DNA from: Aurantiacibacter marinus
Lineage (GTDB): Bacteria; Pseudomonadota; Alphaproteobacteria; Sphingomonadales; Sphingomonadaceae
Direction: 5' to 3'
Length of the DNA: 64,000 nucleotides
NCBI RefSeq assembly: GCF_001021555.1
Contig: NZ_LDCP01000002.1
Span: 310,001 to 374,000, forward strand
A program made the translations under genes and the position numbers. Below, one piece after another: positions 8,863-17,274 of this stretch; position 1 is the first letter of the stretch, and each line of letters starts with the position of its first letter. The notes beneath the pieces were generated by a model that saw only the letters and a program-made list of their open reading frames with translations, was not told the DNA's origin and did no database searches.

Positions 8863-9447
8863 TCATTCCCCAAACAGCCAGAAGTGATGCATGAAGTACG
8901 TTTCACGCGCGAGGAATCGCGCTTTTGCACCAAACGAACGGTATCGCGTTGTCGGCGTCGCGCTGGGCTGCGCGATCATGCCGAGCGAATCCGCCATTTC
9001 CATCGCGCGGCGCATGTGCAGCGGGTCCGATATGATGACCGCGTTGTCCAAACCGGCGTCCCGCATCACCAATTGCGCATTCACCAGATTTTGCATTGTG
9101 GTGGTCGATTTTGTCTCCGTCAAAATGGCTTGGGCCGGCACGCCGGCTTCCAGCGCCATGGCCATCGCTGCTTCGCTTTCTCCAAGCTCATCGCCTTCGG
9201 CGCGGCCGCCGGTGAAAAGGATATGGGAGACTCGTCCCTCCTCCTGCAAATTGATCGCATGGGCGATGCGTTCCCGGAATACAGGCGAAGGTGTGTCACC
9301 AGAAACCGCTGCACCAAGCACTATGGCGACATCTGCGGCAACATCTCCACTGGCGCCGGGGGCTTCATCCGGGCCAACACCGATCCAATAGCCAACCGCG
9401 CCAACCCACCCGATCAGGGCAGGCACAATAGCGCGGGCTATCTTCAC
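8863..9447 (-). CDS. YdcF/SanA-like DUF218 family protein
   Basis: The product has 194 residues with an N-terminal membrane anchor (IVPALIGWVGAVGYWIG) followed by the DUF218 fold: DVAIVLGAAVSGDTPSPVFRER, ILFTGGRAEGDELGESEAAM, ILTETKSTTTMQN and VIISDPLHMRRA. DUF218 proteins are linked to envelope functions, but the reaction is unknown. The start is GTG at 9447, overlapping the TGA of thiE (GTGA); a longer in-frame extension upstream would run through thiE and is rejected. Confidence 0.85.
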   Translation of the reverse strand: MKIARAIVPALIGWVGAVGYWIGVGPDEAPGASGDVAADVAIVLGAAVSGDTPSPVFRERIAHAINLQEEGRVSHILFTGGRAEGDELGESEAAMAMALEAGVPAQAILTETKSTTTMQNLVNAQLVMRDAGLDNAVIISDPLHMRRAMEMADSLGMIAQPSATPTTRYRSFGAKARFLARETYFMHHFWLFGE

Positions 9448-10076
9448 TTCATCGCTTTCGCAAAAGCCTCGATTGCCGCCACTTCGTCCCCGCCCCATAC
9501 GGCATGGCTGACGGCGAGGAAATCCACGCCAGCCTTCACCAGCGGCGCACAATTTTCCGGCGTGATTCCGCCGATGGCAACGCAGGGTATCTCGAACAAA
9601 CCGCTCCACCATTCGAGCAATTCGAGATCAGGTCGGTGTTCGCTGGGTTTGGTGCTGCTGGGGAAGAAGGCACCGAAAGCCACATAATCAGCCCCCGCCT
9701 CGCCAGCGTCCATCGCAAGATGTCGGCTGGCATGGCAGGTAACTCCGATCTGTACATCTCGGCCAAGTTCCTCGCGCGCATCACGCAGGTCCAGCATTCC
9801 TTCAGGCCCATCGCCTTGACCAAGGTGCACGCCATCCGCCTTCAGACGTTTGGCCAGCGTCACCGAATCATTGACCACAAAGCCGACATCATGCGCCGCA
9901 CAGATTTCCTGCAAGGGCGCGGCCAGTCGTGCGGCTTCATGATCATCAACATTCTTTACGCGGAACTGGAAAGCAGTCGCCAGCCCTTTACCAGCAGTCA
10001 GCGCCCGGTCCAGCCGGTCAGGAAAATCGCCGCCCACATCGAGCGGGGAAATCAGATAAAGCTGGCAATCGGTCAT
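9444..10076 (-). CDS. thiE: Thiamine phosphate synthase
   Basis: ThiE joins HMP pyrophosphate and thiazole phosphate to thiamine phosphate. The 210-residue TIM-barrel protein shows the family landmarks FQFRVKNVDDHE, FVVNDSVTLAKRLKADGVHLGQGD, GVTCHAS, DYVAFGAFFPSSTK and IPCVAIGGITPENC. Two details depart from the common forms: QFRVK replaces QLR.K, and TCHAS is S/T-C-H. The start ATG 10076 is 10 bases after fba; the upstream in-frame extension overlaps fba and is not needed. Confidence 0.88.
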   Translation of the reverse strand: MTDCQLYLISPLDVGGDFPDRLDRALTAGKGLATAFQFRVKNVDDHEAARLAAPLQEICAAHDVGFVVNDSVTLAKRLKADGVHLGQGDGPEGMLDLRDAREELGRDVQIGVTCHASRHLAMDAGEAGADYVAFGAFFPSSTKPSEHRPDLELLEWWSGLFEIPCVAIGGITPENCAPLVKAGVDFLAVSHAVWGGDEVAAIEAFAKAMK

Positions 10077-10086
10077 CGGCGGCAAA

Positions 10087-10974
10087 TCAGCAAGTTGACG
10101 CTTCGCAAATCGAATCGATTGCCTTACCAAGCGTGGCATCAAATTCCGCATCGCTCTGACTGGCCCGCAGGTTCTGCAGAAGCGCGCGGCTGAAGCTGGC
10201 GATCATCCCGGGGTTTTTCGCAAGTTCTTGGCACGCTTCCTCGGTTTCATACCCCCCCGAAAGCGCAACCACCTGCAACACTTTGGGGTGATCGATCAGT
10301 TCGCCATACAGTCCCGGTGTTGCGGGGATGGACAGCTTCAGCATGACCTGACGATCATCAGGAAGCGCATCGAGGTGCTTCAATATTTCCGCCTTCAGGA
10401 TTTCCTCGCCCTCAACCCGGTCAGTCGCCGTGATGTCATATTCCGGCTCAAGGATAGGCATCAGGCCAGCATCGATGATCTGGTTTCCGACTTCAAATTG
10501 CTGGGCAACAACCGCAGCTATGCCCTTGGGGTTGGCAGACTTGATGACAGAACGCATTTTGGTGCCGAACATGCCCTTGGCGACAGATTTTTCGAGCAGT
10601 GCCGGAAGCTTGTCGAGCGGCTTCATCATTTGCACGCCGTCGGCCTCGTCCATCAGGCCCTGATCGACCTTGATAAACGGCACAACGCCGCGCGCCTTCA
10701 GTGCATCGGCAGTGGACTGACCATCAACTTCGCCGTCCATCGTCCGCTCGAACAGAATCGCGCCGATCACCTTGCCGTTTGAAAAACTGGGGGAAGTGAT
10801 CACGCGGCTGCGCATTTCGTGGATCTTGCCGAACATCTCTTCGTCACTGGACCACTCGCTGTCTTCAACCCCGTATCCGCGCAAGGCCTTTGGCGTTGAC
10901 CCGCCTGATTGGTCCAAAGCGGCGATAAAACCGTTACCAGCGGCGATTTTTGCGGTCATTTCTGCGGTGTTCAT
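10087..10974 (-). CDS. fba: Class I fructose-bisphosphate aldolase
   Basis: This 295-residue enzyme interconverts fructose-1,6-bisphosphate with dihydroxyacetone phosphate and glyceraldehyde-3-phosphate through a Lys Schiff base and needs no metal. Class I signatures are FIAALDQSGGSTPKAL, ILFERTMDG, VPFIKVDQGL, LMPILEPEYDI and MLKLSIPATPGLY. ATG 10974 is chosen because GAGGGAG precedes it. The gene lies downstream of the tkt-gap-pgk-oxygenase group after a gap that holds a pseudogene on the other strand. In sphingomonads using the Entner-Doudoroff route this aldolase serves gluconeogenesis and pentose cycling. Confidence 0.95.
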   Translation of the reverse strand: MNTAEMTAKIAAGNGFIAALDQSGGSTPKALRGYGVEDSEWSSDEEMFGKIHEMRSRVITSPSFSNGKVIGAILFERTMDGEVDGQSTADALKARGVVPFIKVDQGLMDEADGVQMMKPLDKLPALLEKSVAKGMFGTKMRSVIKSANPKGIAAVVAQQFEVGNQIIDAGLMPILEPEYDITATDRVEGEEILKAEILKHLDALPDDRQVMLKLSIPATPGLYGELIDHPKVLQVVALSGGYETEEACQELAKNPGMIASFSRALLQNLRASQSDAEFDATLGKAIDSICEASTC

Positions 10975-11183
10975 ACGATGCTCCCTCATCGGATTCATAT
11001 TCTGGCATCGGCTCCTATGCCGCGAGCCTTGTGAGTGCAACCGGCAGGATATCGCCATGCCGCAGTTCTGTGCAATGTAACGGGCCGGACCGGCGCAGCG
11101 AAGTGTCATGCAACCTGGCAGAAGGACCCAAAAATGCCACTCAGCAAAACATATGCGACAACAGCGAAGACGACTTTTCCGGT

Positions 11184-11435
11184 TTGAAAGCCGTTCTGGT
11201 CAATGCCACATTGAAGCATCCGTCAGAACCTTCGCATACCGATGCATTGCTGGATGTGGTGGCGGAGATATCTACCAGTCAGCGCGCCGCGTTCGCCAAC
11301 GAGTTTACCCAGCGCAAAACAACCTTCATGGCCTTCAATCTGCTCCATGCCGCACGCATGCCGAAAGCGCAGGATGGATATCCGGCAGTGGGCAATGTGC
11401 GGATGCAATGGGACGCAGGCTGCAAACCCGGCTGA
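11184..11435 (+). pseudogene. Remnant of a flavodoxin-fold NAD(P)H-dependent oxidoreductase
   Basis: An open frame of 83 residues begins LKAVLVNATLKHPSEPSHTD, which closely resembles the first beta strand and FMN-phosphate loop of flavodoxin-family reductases (usually MKA-L-VN-TLK at the start and about 190-200 residues). It ends with FMAFNLLHAARMPKAQDG and the GNVRMQWDAGCKPG tail, which resembles their C-terminus. The whole middle, including the flavin and nicotinamide sites, is missing without a frame change. The expected ATG is TTG at 11184. I read it as an internally deleted, dead gene; a small functional derivative is less likely. Confidence 0.6.
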
Positions 11436-11473
11436 CCCAATCCAGAACATCGCTAATCTGTAAGAACAAGCGT

Positions 11474-12130
11474 TTAGTGAGGCTTCTTCATGGCCGGCAC
11501 GAGGTTGATCGCTATCGAGACCCGCGTACCTGGTCCTTCAAAAGGCCGTACGGCATGCTGCAGCCAGCTGGGGAACATCACGATCATGCCGGTTTGCGGG
11601 CGAAAGGACAGTTCGCTGGGCAGCGGCATGCCATCTGCACCAAGCATGCGCAAATCAGGAGCAGTCATGCGGATCATCGGCATTCTTGGATCCAGCAATT
11701 GCAGCTCTCCGCCAAGCGACGGATCGTCATCTCCATCATAGCCATCATCGATGTAAGCAACCGCCGACCAGAAGCTGCCCGGATGGGTATGGTACTGGTT
11801 CGCATTGCCTTTTTCGCTGACATTGGCCCACATTTCCGGGACCCAGCCAAAGCGGGTATCCTGCAAATTCCTGGCCTGCGGAGTTTTTGCATCGTGCGTG
11901 GCTTCGTCAGCCATTGTCATGGCTTTGAAGACCAGCGCCTTGGCTGCCTCTCCGCCCCAATCCAGCATCTGAGTGTTGGAATGCCAGCCACCCAGATTGC
12001 TGATCGAAACACCAGCCGCATCGCGCATCATTTCTGCATCGATGGCATCGCGCAGCATGCCAATGCCAGCCGCGCTTTGCAGCCGGTCTATCAGGAATGG
12101 CGTCGAAAAAAGATGGCGGGTTTCTGCCAT
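11474..12130 (-). CDS. Putative 2-oxoglutarate/Fe(II)-dependent oxygenase (TIGR02466-like)
   Basis: The product has 218 residues. Features of the cupin-like 2OG-Fe(II) oxygenase family are HTHPGSFWSAVAYI (H116 as the likely first Fe ligand), GGELQLLDPR, FPSWLQHAVRPF (H192 as the distal ligand) and TRVSIAINL (R203, likely to bind the 2OG carboxylate). Relatives are annotated as putative hydroxylases; their substrates are unknown. The gene starts 3 bases after pgk, in the tkt-gap-pgk row, which suggests co-expression with central carbon genes but does not show a linked function. Confidence 0.8.
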   Translation of the reverse strand: MAETRHLFSTPFLIDRLQSAAGIGMLRDAIDAEMMRDAAGVSISNLGGWHSNTQMLDWGGEAAKALVFKAMTMADEATHDAKTPQARNLQDTRFGWVPEMWANVSEKGNANQYHTHPGSFWSAVAYIDDGYDGDDDPSLGGELQLLDPRMPMIRMTAPDLRMLGADGMPLPSELSFRPQTGMIVMFPSWLQHAVRPFEGPGTRVSIAINLVPAMKKPH

Positions 12131-12133
12131 GGC

Positions 12134-13336
12134 TTACGCGCTTAGTGCAGCCACGCCGGGAAGAACCTTGCCTTCCATCCATTCGAGGAAAGCGCCGCCA
12201 GCGGTTGAAATATAGGTCAGATCATCGGCCACACCGGCTTGAACCATCGCCGCAACGGTATCACCGCCGCCAGCAACGGAAATCAGCGAGCCGTCCTGAG
12301 TCAGAGCGGCTGCCGTTTTTGCAAGTGCCACGGTCGCCTCATCAAACGGCGGTGTCTCGAATGCGCCAAGCGGGCCGTTCCAGACCAGCGTAGCGCAGGT
12401 TTTCAGCACATCCCCCAGCGCTTCTGTGGCCTGCGGCCCGATATCCAGGATCATCTCGTCAGCGGCCACCTCGTGCACGTTGCACGTACGCAGACTTGGC
12501 GGATTAGCCGCGAATTCCTTTGCCACTACGACATCGTAAGGCAGATGGATCGTACAGCCCGCCTCGTCAGCGGCATCCATGATCTTTCGCGCAGTGTCGG
12601 TCAGATCATGCTCGCACAAGCTTTTGCCGACATCGACACCGTTCGCCGCGAGGAAAGTATTGGCCATGCCCCCGCCAATAACAAGATGCTGGACCTTACG
12701 GCTGAGATTTTCGAGTACGGCGAGCTTGGTCGAAACCTTGGCCCCGCCAACCACGGCGACAACCGGTGGCTTGGGCGTACCCAGCGCTGCGTCAAGCGCC
12801 TTCAATTCCTTCTCCATCGCGCGGCCGGCATAGGCTGGCAGCAGATGGGCCAAACCTTCGGTTGTCGCATGCGCCCGGTGCGCGGCAGAGAAGGCATCGT
12901 TCACGTAGAAATCGCCATGCACCGCAATATTGCGTGCAAAATCAGGATCATTCGCCTCCTCACCCGGCCAGAAGCGGGTGTTTTCGAGCAGGCCGATATC
13001 ACCTGCACGGAGGATATCGACAGATTGCATCACAATCGGCCCGGCAACTTCTGGAATGAACATGATCTCGCGGTCCAGCACCCGTTCCAGATCGCCCTGC
13101 ACCATGCTGAGAGACATCGTGGAGTGCCGGTCACCCTTGGGCCTCCCATAATGGGCCAGCAACAGCACCTTTGCGCCGCGATCAGCCAATTCCAGAATAG
13201 TCGGAGCGACCGCAGTGACGCGCGTCAGATCGCTCGCTCGCCCGTCCTTCATCGGCAGATTGAGATCGACACGAACCAGCGCACGCTGGCCTGTCAGATC
13301 CTGCGGCAAGTCGTCGAGGGTCTTGAACGCGGCCAT
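12134..13336 (-). CDS. pgk: Phosphoglycerate kinase
   Basis: Pgk transfers phosphate between 1,3-bisphosphoglycerate and ADP. The 400-residue length is normal. Visible motifs are RVDLNLPMKDG near the N-terminus, LLAHYGRPKG, ENTRFWPGEEAND, FYVNDAFSAAHRAHAT, the nucleotide-site VVGGAKVSTKLAVLENL and the C-terminal ISVAGGGDTVAAMVQ. The gene follows gap by 25 bases on the same strand. Confidence 0.97.
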   Translation of the reverse strand: MAAFKTLDDLPQDLTGQRALVRVDLNLPMKDGRASDLTRVTAVAPTILELADRGAKVLLLAHYGRPKGDRHSTMSLSMVQGDLERVLDREIMFIPEVAGPIVMQSVDILRAGDIGLLENTRFWPGEEANDPDFARNIAVHGDFYVNDAFSAAHRAHATTEGLAHLLPAYAGRAMEKELKALDAALGTPKPPVVAVVGGAKVSTKLAVLENLSRKVQHLVIGGGMANTFLAANGVDVGKSLCEHDLTDTARKIMDAADEAGCTIHLPYDVVVAKEFAANPPSLRTCNVHEVAADEMILDIGPQATEALGDVLKTCATLVWNGPLGAFETPPFDEATVALAKTAAALTQDGSLISVAGGGDTVAAMVQAGVADDLTYISTAGGAFLEWMEGKVLPGVAALSA

Positions 13337-13361
13337 GCGGGCCTCCTTGCGTCAGTTGGTT

Positions 13362-14369
13362 TTAGAGAAACTTCGCCATCACACCAGCGGTGTCGATCAT
13401 GCGGTTGGAGAAGCCCCATTCATTATCATACCAGCTGACCACACGGCACAGCTTGCCTTCGAGCACTGCCGTTTCAAGCGAGTCCACAGTGGAGCTGGCG
13501 GGATGATGGTTGAAATCGCTGCTGACGAGCGGCTTGTCGGTATAATCGAGCACACCCTTCATCGCGCCTTCGGCAGCAGCCTTCAGCGCAGCGTTCATTT
13601 CTTCCTTCGTCGTGTCACGCTTGGGCGTGAAAACCAGGTCAATCAAAGAGACATTCGGTGTCGGGACGCGAACAGAGGAGCCATCCAGCTTGCCCGCCAG
13701 TTCCGGCAGTACCAGGCCCACGGCGCGCGCTGCGCCGGTGGTGGTCGGAATCATGTTCTGTGCCCCGCCGCGCGCACGGCGCATGTCGGAATGCATCTGA
13801 TCAAGCATGCGCTGATCATTGGTGTAGGAGTGGATCGTGGTCATGAAACCGCGTTCAATCCCCACCGTATCGTTCAGCACCTTCGCCACTGGCGAGAGGC
13901 AATTGGTGGTGCAGCTGGCGTTTGAAACGATCACATCATCGGCGGTCAACACTTCATGGTTCACGCCGTAAACGATTGTAGCGGTGACTTCCTTTGCCGG
14001 AGCCGAGATCAGGACACGCTTGGCGCCAGCATCGAGATGCGGAACGCAAGCGGAATGGCTCTGGAAGAAGCCGGTGCATTCCAGCACGATATCGACGCCC
14101 ATTTCACCGTGTGGCAAGTTACCGGGATCACGCTCGCTGGTGACGGCGATACGCTTTCCATTGACTACCAGATCGCTGCCATCGACCTCTACCGTGCCGG
14201 GAAAGCGGCCATGGGTGCTGTCAAAAGCGAACAGCAGGGCATTGGCATCAGTGTCAGCCAGATCATTGATTGCCACCAGTTCGAGATCGTGGTCGTCACG
14301 TTCCAGAATTGCGCGGGCTACAAGCCGGCCAATACGTCCGAAACCGTTGATCGAAACTTTCGTCGCCAT
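13362..14369 (-). CDS. gap: Type I glyceraldehyde-3-phosphate dehydrogenase
   Basis: This 335-residue enzyme oxidises glyceraldehyde-3-phosphate to 1,3-bisphosphoglycerate. The Rossmann motif NGFGRIGR is at residues 8-15 and the active-site segment [15 protein letters not shown] places the nucleophilic Cys at 153. [12 protein letters not shown] marks the C-terminal end. N-terminal specificity residues at the beta-2 end read INDLAD, with Asp as expected for NAD use. It lies 15 bases downstream of tkt. Confidence 0.97.
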   Translation of the reverse strand: MATKVSINGFGRIGRLVARAILERDDHDLELVAINDLADTDANALLFAFDSTHGRFPGTVEVDGSDLVVNGKRIAVTSERDPGNLPHGEMGVDIVLECTGFFQSHSACVPHLDAGAKRVLISAPAKEVTATIVYGVNHEVLTADDVIVSNASCTTNCLSPVAKVLNDTVGIERGFMTTIHSYTNDQRMLDQMHSDMRRARGGAQNMIPTTTGAARAVGLVLPELAGKLDGSSVRVPTPNVSLIDLVFTPKRDTTKEEMNAALKAAAEGAMKGVLDYTDKPLVSSDFNHHPASSTVDSLETAVLEGKLCRVVSWYDNEWGFSNRMIDTAGVMAKFL

Positions 14370-14384
14370 GAGAGAAACTCCTGC

Positions 14385-16367
14385 TTATCCGTTGAGATGT
14401 TTGGTGATTTTGGGAACAATAGCGTCCGCCGTGAGGCCGAATTTTTCGAACAGAGCCGGTGCCGGGGCGGATGCGCCAAAACGGTCGATACCGAAATTCA
14501 GCCCATCTGTGCCGGTATAGCGTTCCCAGCCGAAGGTCGTGCCGGCTTCGATGGAAACCTTGAGCGCATCGGAGGGCAATATGTCCGCCTTGTAAGCTGC
14601 GTCTTGTTCGTCAAAAAGCTCGGTACAAACCATCGAGACTACATCCGCCCCGATGCCTTGTTTTTCCAATTCAGCGGCACACTCCAGCGCAAGCGACACT
14701 TCCGAACCTGTCGCCATCAATACGACGCCGCGTTTGCCGCCTGCACGTTTCAAACGATAGGCGCCAAAGCTGCACATGTCGAATTCATCAGGTGCATTAC
14801 GCACCTGTGGCAGCCCCTGCCGACTAAGCGCAATAATGCTGGGCCGGTCAGTCTGTTGCAAGGCAATCTGCCAGCATTCCGCTGTCTCTATCCTGTCAGC
14901 CGGGCGCATGACCAGCACATTGGGCATGGCGCGAAGGCTTTGCAGATGCTCGATCGGCTGATGCGTCGGGCCATCTTCTCCAAGACCAATGGAATCATGC
15001 GTCATCACATAAATAACCGGGCATTGCTGCAAGGCCGAAAGCCGGATCGCACCGCGCGCATAATCGGTAAAAATCAGGAAGGTGCCACCGTAAGCTATGA
15101 TCCCGCCGTGCAGCGCCATACCGTTCATCGCGGCGGCCATGCCGAATTCGCGAATCCCGTAATAGACATAGCGTCCGCCGTAATTGTCCGGCGTCACCGG
15201 AGCTGTCGCAGCGGTTTTCGTATTGTTCGATCCGGTCAGATCAGCGCTGCCGCCAATCATTTCGGGCAGCAGCGGGGTCAGCACGTCGAGAGCCATTTCA
15301 CTGGCCTTGCGGGTCGCTACTTTCTGCGGCTCTTCCAGCCATTTCCGGAATATCTTGGTGGCCTTGGCTTCGTCTCGCAGCTCGCCCGACATACGGCGAG
15401 AGAATTCGGCTTTATGGGGAGAGGCGCCCAGCCGGCCTGTCCATTCACAATGCGCTTCCTTGCTGCGTTCCCCGGCTGCGCGCCAGGCGGCCATAATGTC
15501 GTCAGGGATAACGAACGGATCATGCGACCAGCCCAGTTCCTTGCGTGCGGCGGCGATTTCGTCTTCTCCCAAAGGCGAACCATGAACGCCGCTTGTGCCG
15601 CCCTTGTTGGGCGCGCCCTTGCCAATTACCGTGGTGCACTGGACCAGCGTGGGCTTGCCGGTTTCCGCAACGGCTTCATCGAGGGCGCGGCGAATGTCGG
15701 CCGGATCATGGCCGTCACAGCGCGTCACGTGCCAGCCCGTTGCCCGGTAGCGCGCAGGAATATCCTCGGATGAGGAAAGACCAACCGCACCATCGATGGT
15801 GATGTTGTTATCATCCCACAGCACGATCAAACGGCCCAGTTGGTGATGGCCAGCAAGACCAATTGCCTCATGATTGATGCCTTCCATCAAGCACCCGTCA
15901 CCGGCTATCACCCAGGTACGGTGGTCCACCAGATCATCGCCAAATGTCGCGTTGAGATGACGCTCTGCCATCGCCATGCCCACGCCCATTGCAAGACCCT
16001 GCCCCAGCGGCCCGGTGGTCGCTTCAACCCCGTCGAGCAGGAAGTTTTCCGGATGGCCCGCACAAGGGCTGCCCAGCTGGCGGAAATTCTTGATGTCTTC
16101 CAGCGTCGGAGCGGCATAACCCGTCAGGTGAAGCAAGGAATATATAAGCATCGAACCGTGACCGGCGCTGAGCACGAAACGATCACGGTCGGCCCAGTCA
16201 GGCGCGGCAGGATCGAACTTCAGATATTCGGACCACAGGATGGTCGCCACATCGGCCATACCCATCGGCATTCCGGGATGTCCCGAATTTGCCGCCTGCA
16301 CCGCATCCATCGAGAGGGCGCGTATGGCGTTGGCCATATCGGAAAAAGATGTCTGCTCGTCGCTCAT
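14385..16367 (-). CDS. tkt: Transketolase
   Basis: This 660-residue thiamine diphosphate enzyme moves two-carbon units between sugar phosphates. It shows the TPP motif GDGCLMEGINHEAIGLAGH, the pyrimidine-domain segment YYGIREFGMAAAMNGMALHGG, and THDSIGLGEDGPTHQPIEHL of the catalytic core. ATG 16367 is selected because GGAG precedes it at about 7 bases; ATG 16379 or an in-frame extension to 16466 is possible but lacks such a site. It is the first gene of the tkt-gap-pgk group and is divergent from the zapA locus. Confidence 0.97.
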   Translation of the reverse strand: MSDEQTSFSDMANAIRALSMDAVQAANSGHPGMPMGMADVATILWSEYLKFDPAAPDWADRDRFVLSAGHGSMLIYSLLHLTGYAAPTLEDIKNFRQLGSPCAGHPENFLLDGVEATTGPLGQGLAMGVGMAMAERHLNATFGDDLVDHRTWVIAGDGCLMEGINHEAIGLAGHHQLGRLIVLWDDNNITIDGAVGLSSSEDIPARYRATGWHVTRCDGHDPADIRRALDEAVAETGKPTLVQCTTVIGKGAPNKGGTSGVHGSPLGEDEIAAARKELGWSHDPFVIPDDIMAAWRAAGERSKEAHCEWTGRLGASPHKAEFSRRMSGELRDEAKATKIFRKWLEEPQKVATRKASEMALDVLTPLLPEMIGGSADLTGSNNTKTAATAPVTPDNYGGRYVYYGIREFGMAAAMNGMALHGGIIAYGGTFLIFTDYARGAIRLSALQQCPVIYVMTHDSIGLGEDGPTHQPIEHLQSLRAMPNVLVMRPADRIETAECWQIALQQTDRPSIIALSRQGLPQVRNAPDEFDMCSFGAYRLKRAGGKRGVVLMATGSEVSLALECAAELEKQGIGADVVSMVCTELFDEQDAAYKADILPSDALKVSIEAGTTFGWERYTGTDGLNFGIDRFGASAPAPALFEKFGLTADAIVPKITKHLNG

Positions 16368-16515
16368 TAAATGCTCCATGCGCCGCGCAATGGCGGGCGA
16401 TTCGGTTCGGCGTTGTGTGGTGGTGGCTGACCGCGAGGTCAAGCAAGACACCTGCCTTGCGCGCATACGAAGAGCCCGTTCAGCGAGGATTATTCACAGC
16501 TTTCCCGGTTAAGGC

Positions 16516-16544
16516 TTTGCTGCAACGCAAAACTTGGCTAATAT
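16516..16544 (+). promoter_or_regulatory. Candidate promoter for the zapA locus, possibly giving leaderless mRNA
   Basis: The hexamers TTGCTG and TAATAT (16539-16544) are separated by 16 bases. With the usual distance the transcript would begin at about 16551-16552, exactly at the ATG of the first gene. No Shine-Dalgarno is present before that ATG, which fits a leaderless message. Confidence 0.4.
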
Positions 16545-16551
16545 TTGCAGC

Positions 16552-16764
16552 ATGGATGGTGATCGCACCGAAGACCGGGTTGCGAAGGCAATCGCCCGCA
16601 TCGATACCGCAGCAGGCCGCATAGCCGCTGCCGCTGGAGCACGTGATTCTTCCGGATCGGTGCGCGATCATGAATTGGAGGCACGCTATGCCGCGCTCCA
16701 GCAGGAGGCTGGTGAAGCTCTCCAACAGCTTGATAAGTTGATCGGTACGTTGGAAAAACCATGA
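16552..16764 (+). CDS. Small coiled-coil protein upstream of zapA
   Basis: The product has 70 residues, nearly all helix-forming: RVAKAIARIDTAAGRIAAA, then a second helix AALQQEAGEALQQLDKLIG with heptad-like spacing. Its stop overlaps the zapA start (ATGA), so the two are translated together. Short coiled-coil ORFs at this position occur in many alphaproteobacteria and may partner ZapA or the divisome, but I know no assigned function. Confidence 0.75.
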   Translation: MDGDRTEDRVAKAIARIDTAAGRIAAAAGARDSSGSVRDHELEARYAALQQEAGEALQQLDKLIGTLEKP

Positions 16765-17066
16765 GCAACGTCACTCTCGAGATCGTCGGCCGCCGTTACA
16801 CTATCGCTTGTGCGGAAGGTGAGGAAGCGCACATCCAGATGCTTGGCGCATCCATCGACAAGAAGCTGTCAGCGCTTGAAAACCTTACCAACCAATCGCC
16901 GGAAAGAGTGCTGCTATATGCCGCATTGTTGCTGGCGGACGAGCTGCACGAAACCAAGTCAGCCGACCCCGCGCTGCCCGAAAACAGCGCGGCCGAGCTT
17001 GAATCTCTGGCCGACAGACTCGAAAGCGTTGCAATGCAGCTTGAGACTGGCCCTGCGGACGCCTAG
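16761..17066 (+). CDS. zapA: Cell division protein ZapA
   Basis: ZapA binds FtsZ filaments and stabilises the Z-ring at midcell. The 101-residue product starts with the ZapA globular head (VTLEIVGRRYTIACAEGEE, HIQMLGASIDKKL) and continues into a long helix (ERVLLYAALLLADEL, AELESLADRLESVAMQL) that mediates tetramer formation. It overlaps the upstream small gene by 4 bases and is followed by 6S RNA and fau, the conserved order. Confidence 0.9.
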   Translation: MSNVTLEIVGRRYTIACAEGEEAHIQMLGASIDKKLSALENLTNQSPERVLLYAALLLADELHETKSADPALPENSAAELESLADRLESVAMQLETGPADA

Positions 17067-17070
17067 ATAG

Positions 17071-17210
17071 GGGTTGGCGGGGCTGCCCGGCACGAGCTGC
17101 ATGAATATCCCTGAGGCTATAACCATTCCTAGGGAGCTGTCCCTACTGGGGCCACGGGTTCGTCCTGGCGGTTCTGGATATACGGCGCCCACCTGACGTT
17201 TTGTCGTCAG
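17071..17210 (+). ncRNA. ssrS: 6S RNA
   Basis: This RNA binds the sigma70 RNA polymerase holoenzyme by mimicking an open promoter. The stretch between zapA and fau shows the alphaproteobacterial 6S pattern: a closing stem of GGTTGGCG (17072-17079) with CGCCCACC (17186-17193, one mismatch), the conserved blocks CCTAGGGAGCTGTCCCTACT and CACGGGTTCGTCCTGGCG, and an AT-rich central part. A small hairpin (CTGACG/CGTCAG) follows at 17193-17210. The exact ends are estimated. Gene order zapA-ssrS-fau is a strong independent support. Confidence 0.85.
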
Positions 17211-17274
17211 AGGATTTTCCGGAAAACGACCCATGGTGGTCCCGCCACTACCATCATCGCAAAAACGCAGGATC

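Noticed and set aside
13956-15773. Forward-strand open frame of 605 codons across gap and tkt
   Set aside because: It lies antisense to two clear enzymes whose reading frames have full motifs; the translation has no domain and arises from high-GC codon bias.
8121-16367. Reading the carbon block as a Calvin-cycle operon because tkt, gap, pgk and fba are together
   Set aside because: RuBisCO, phosphoribulokinase and a CbbR regulator are absent, so a gluconeogenesis/pentose role is the simpler explanation.
17193-17210. Hairpin CTGACG-N6-CGTCAG as an intrinsic terminator
   Set aside because: No T-run follows; it is better read as the 3' flank or processing region of 6S RNA.
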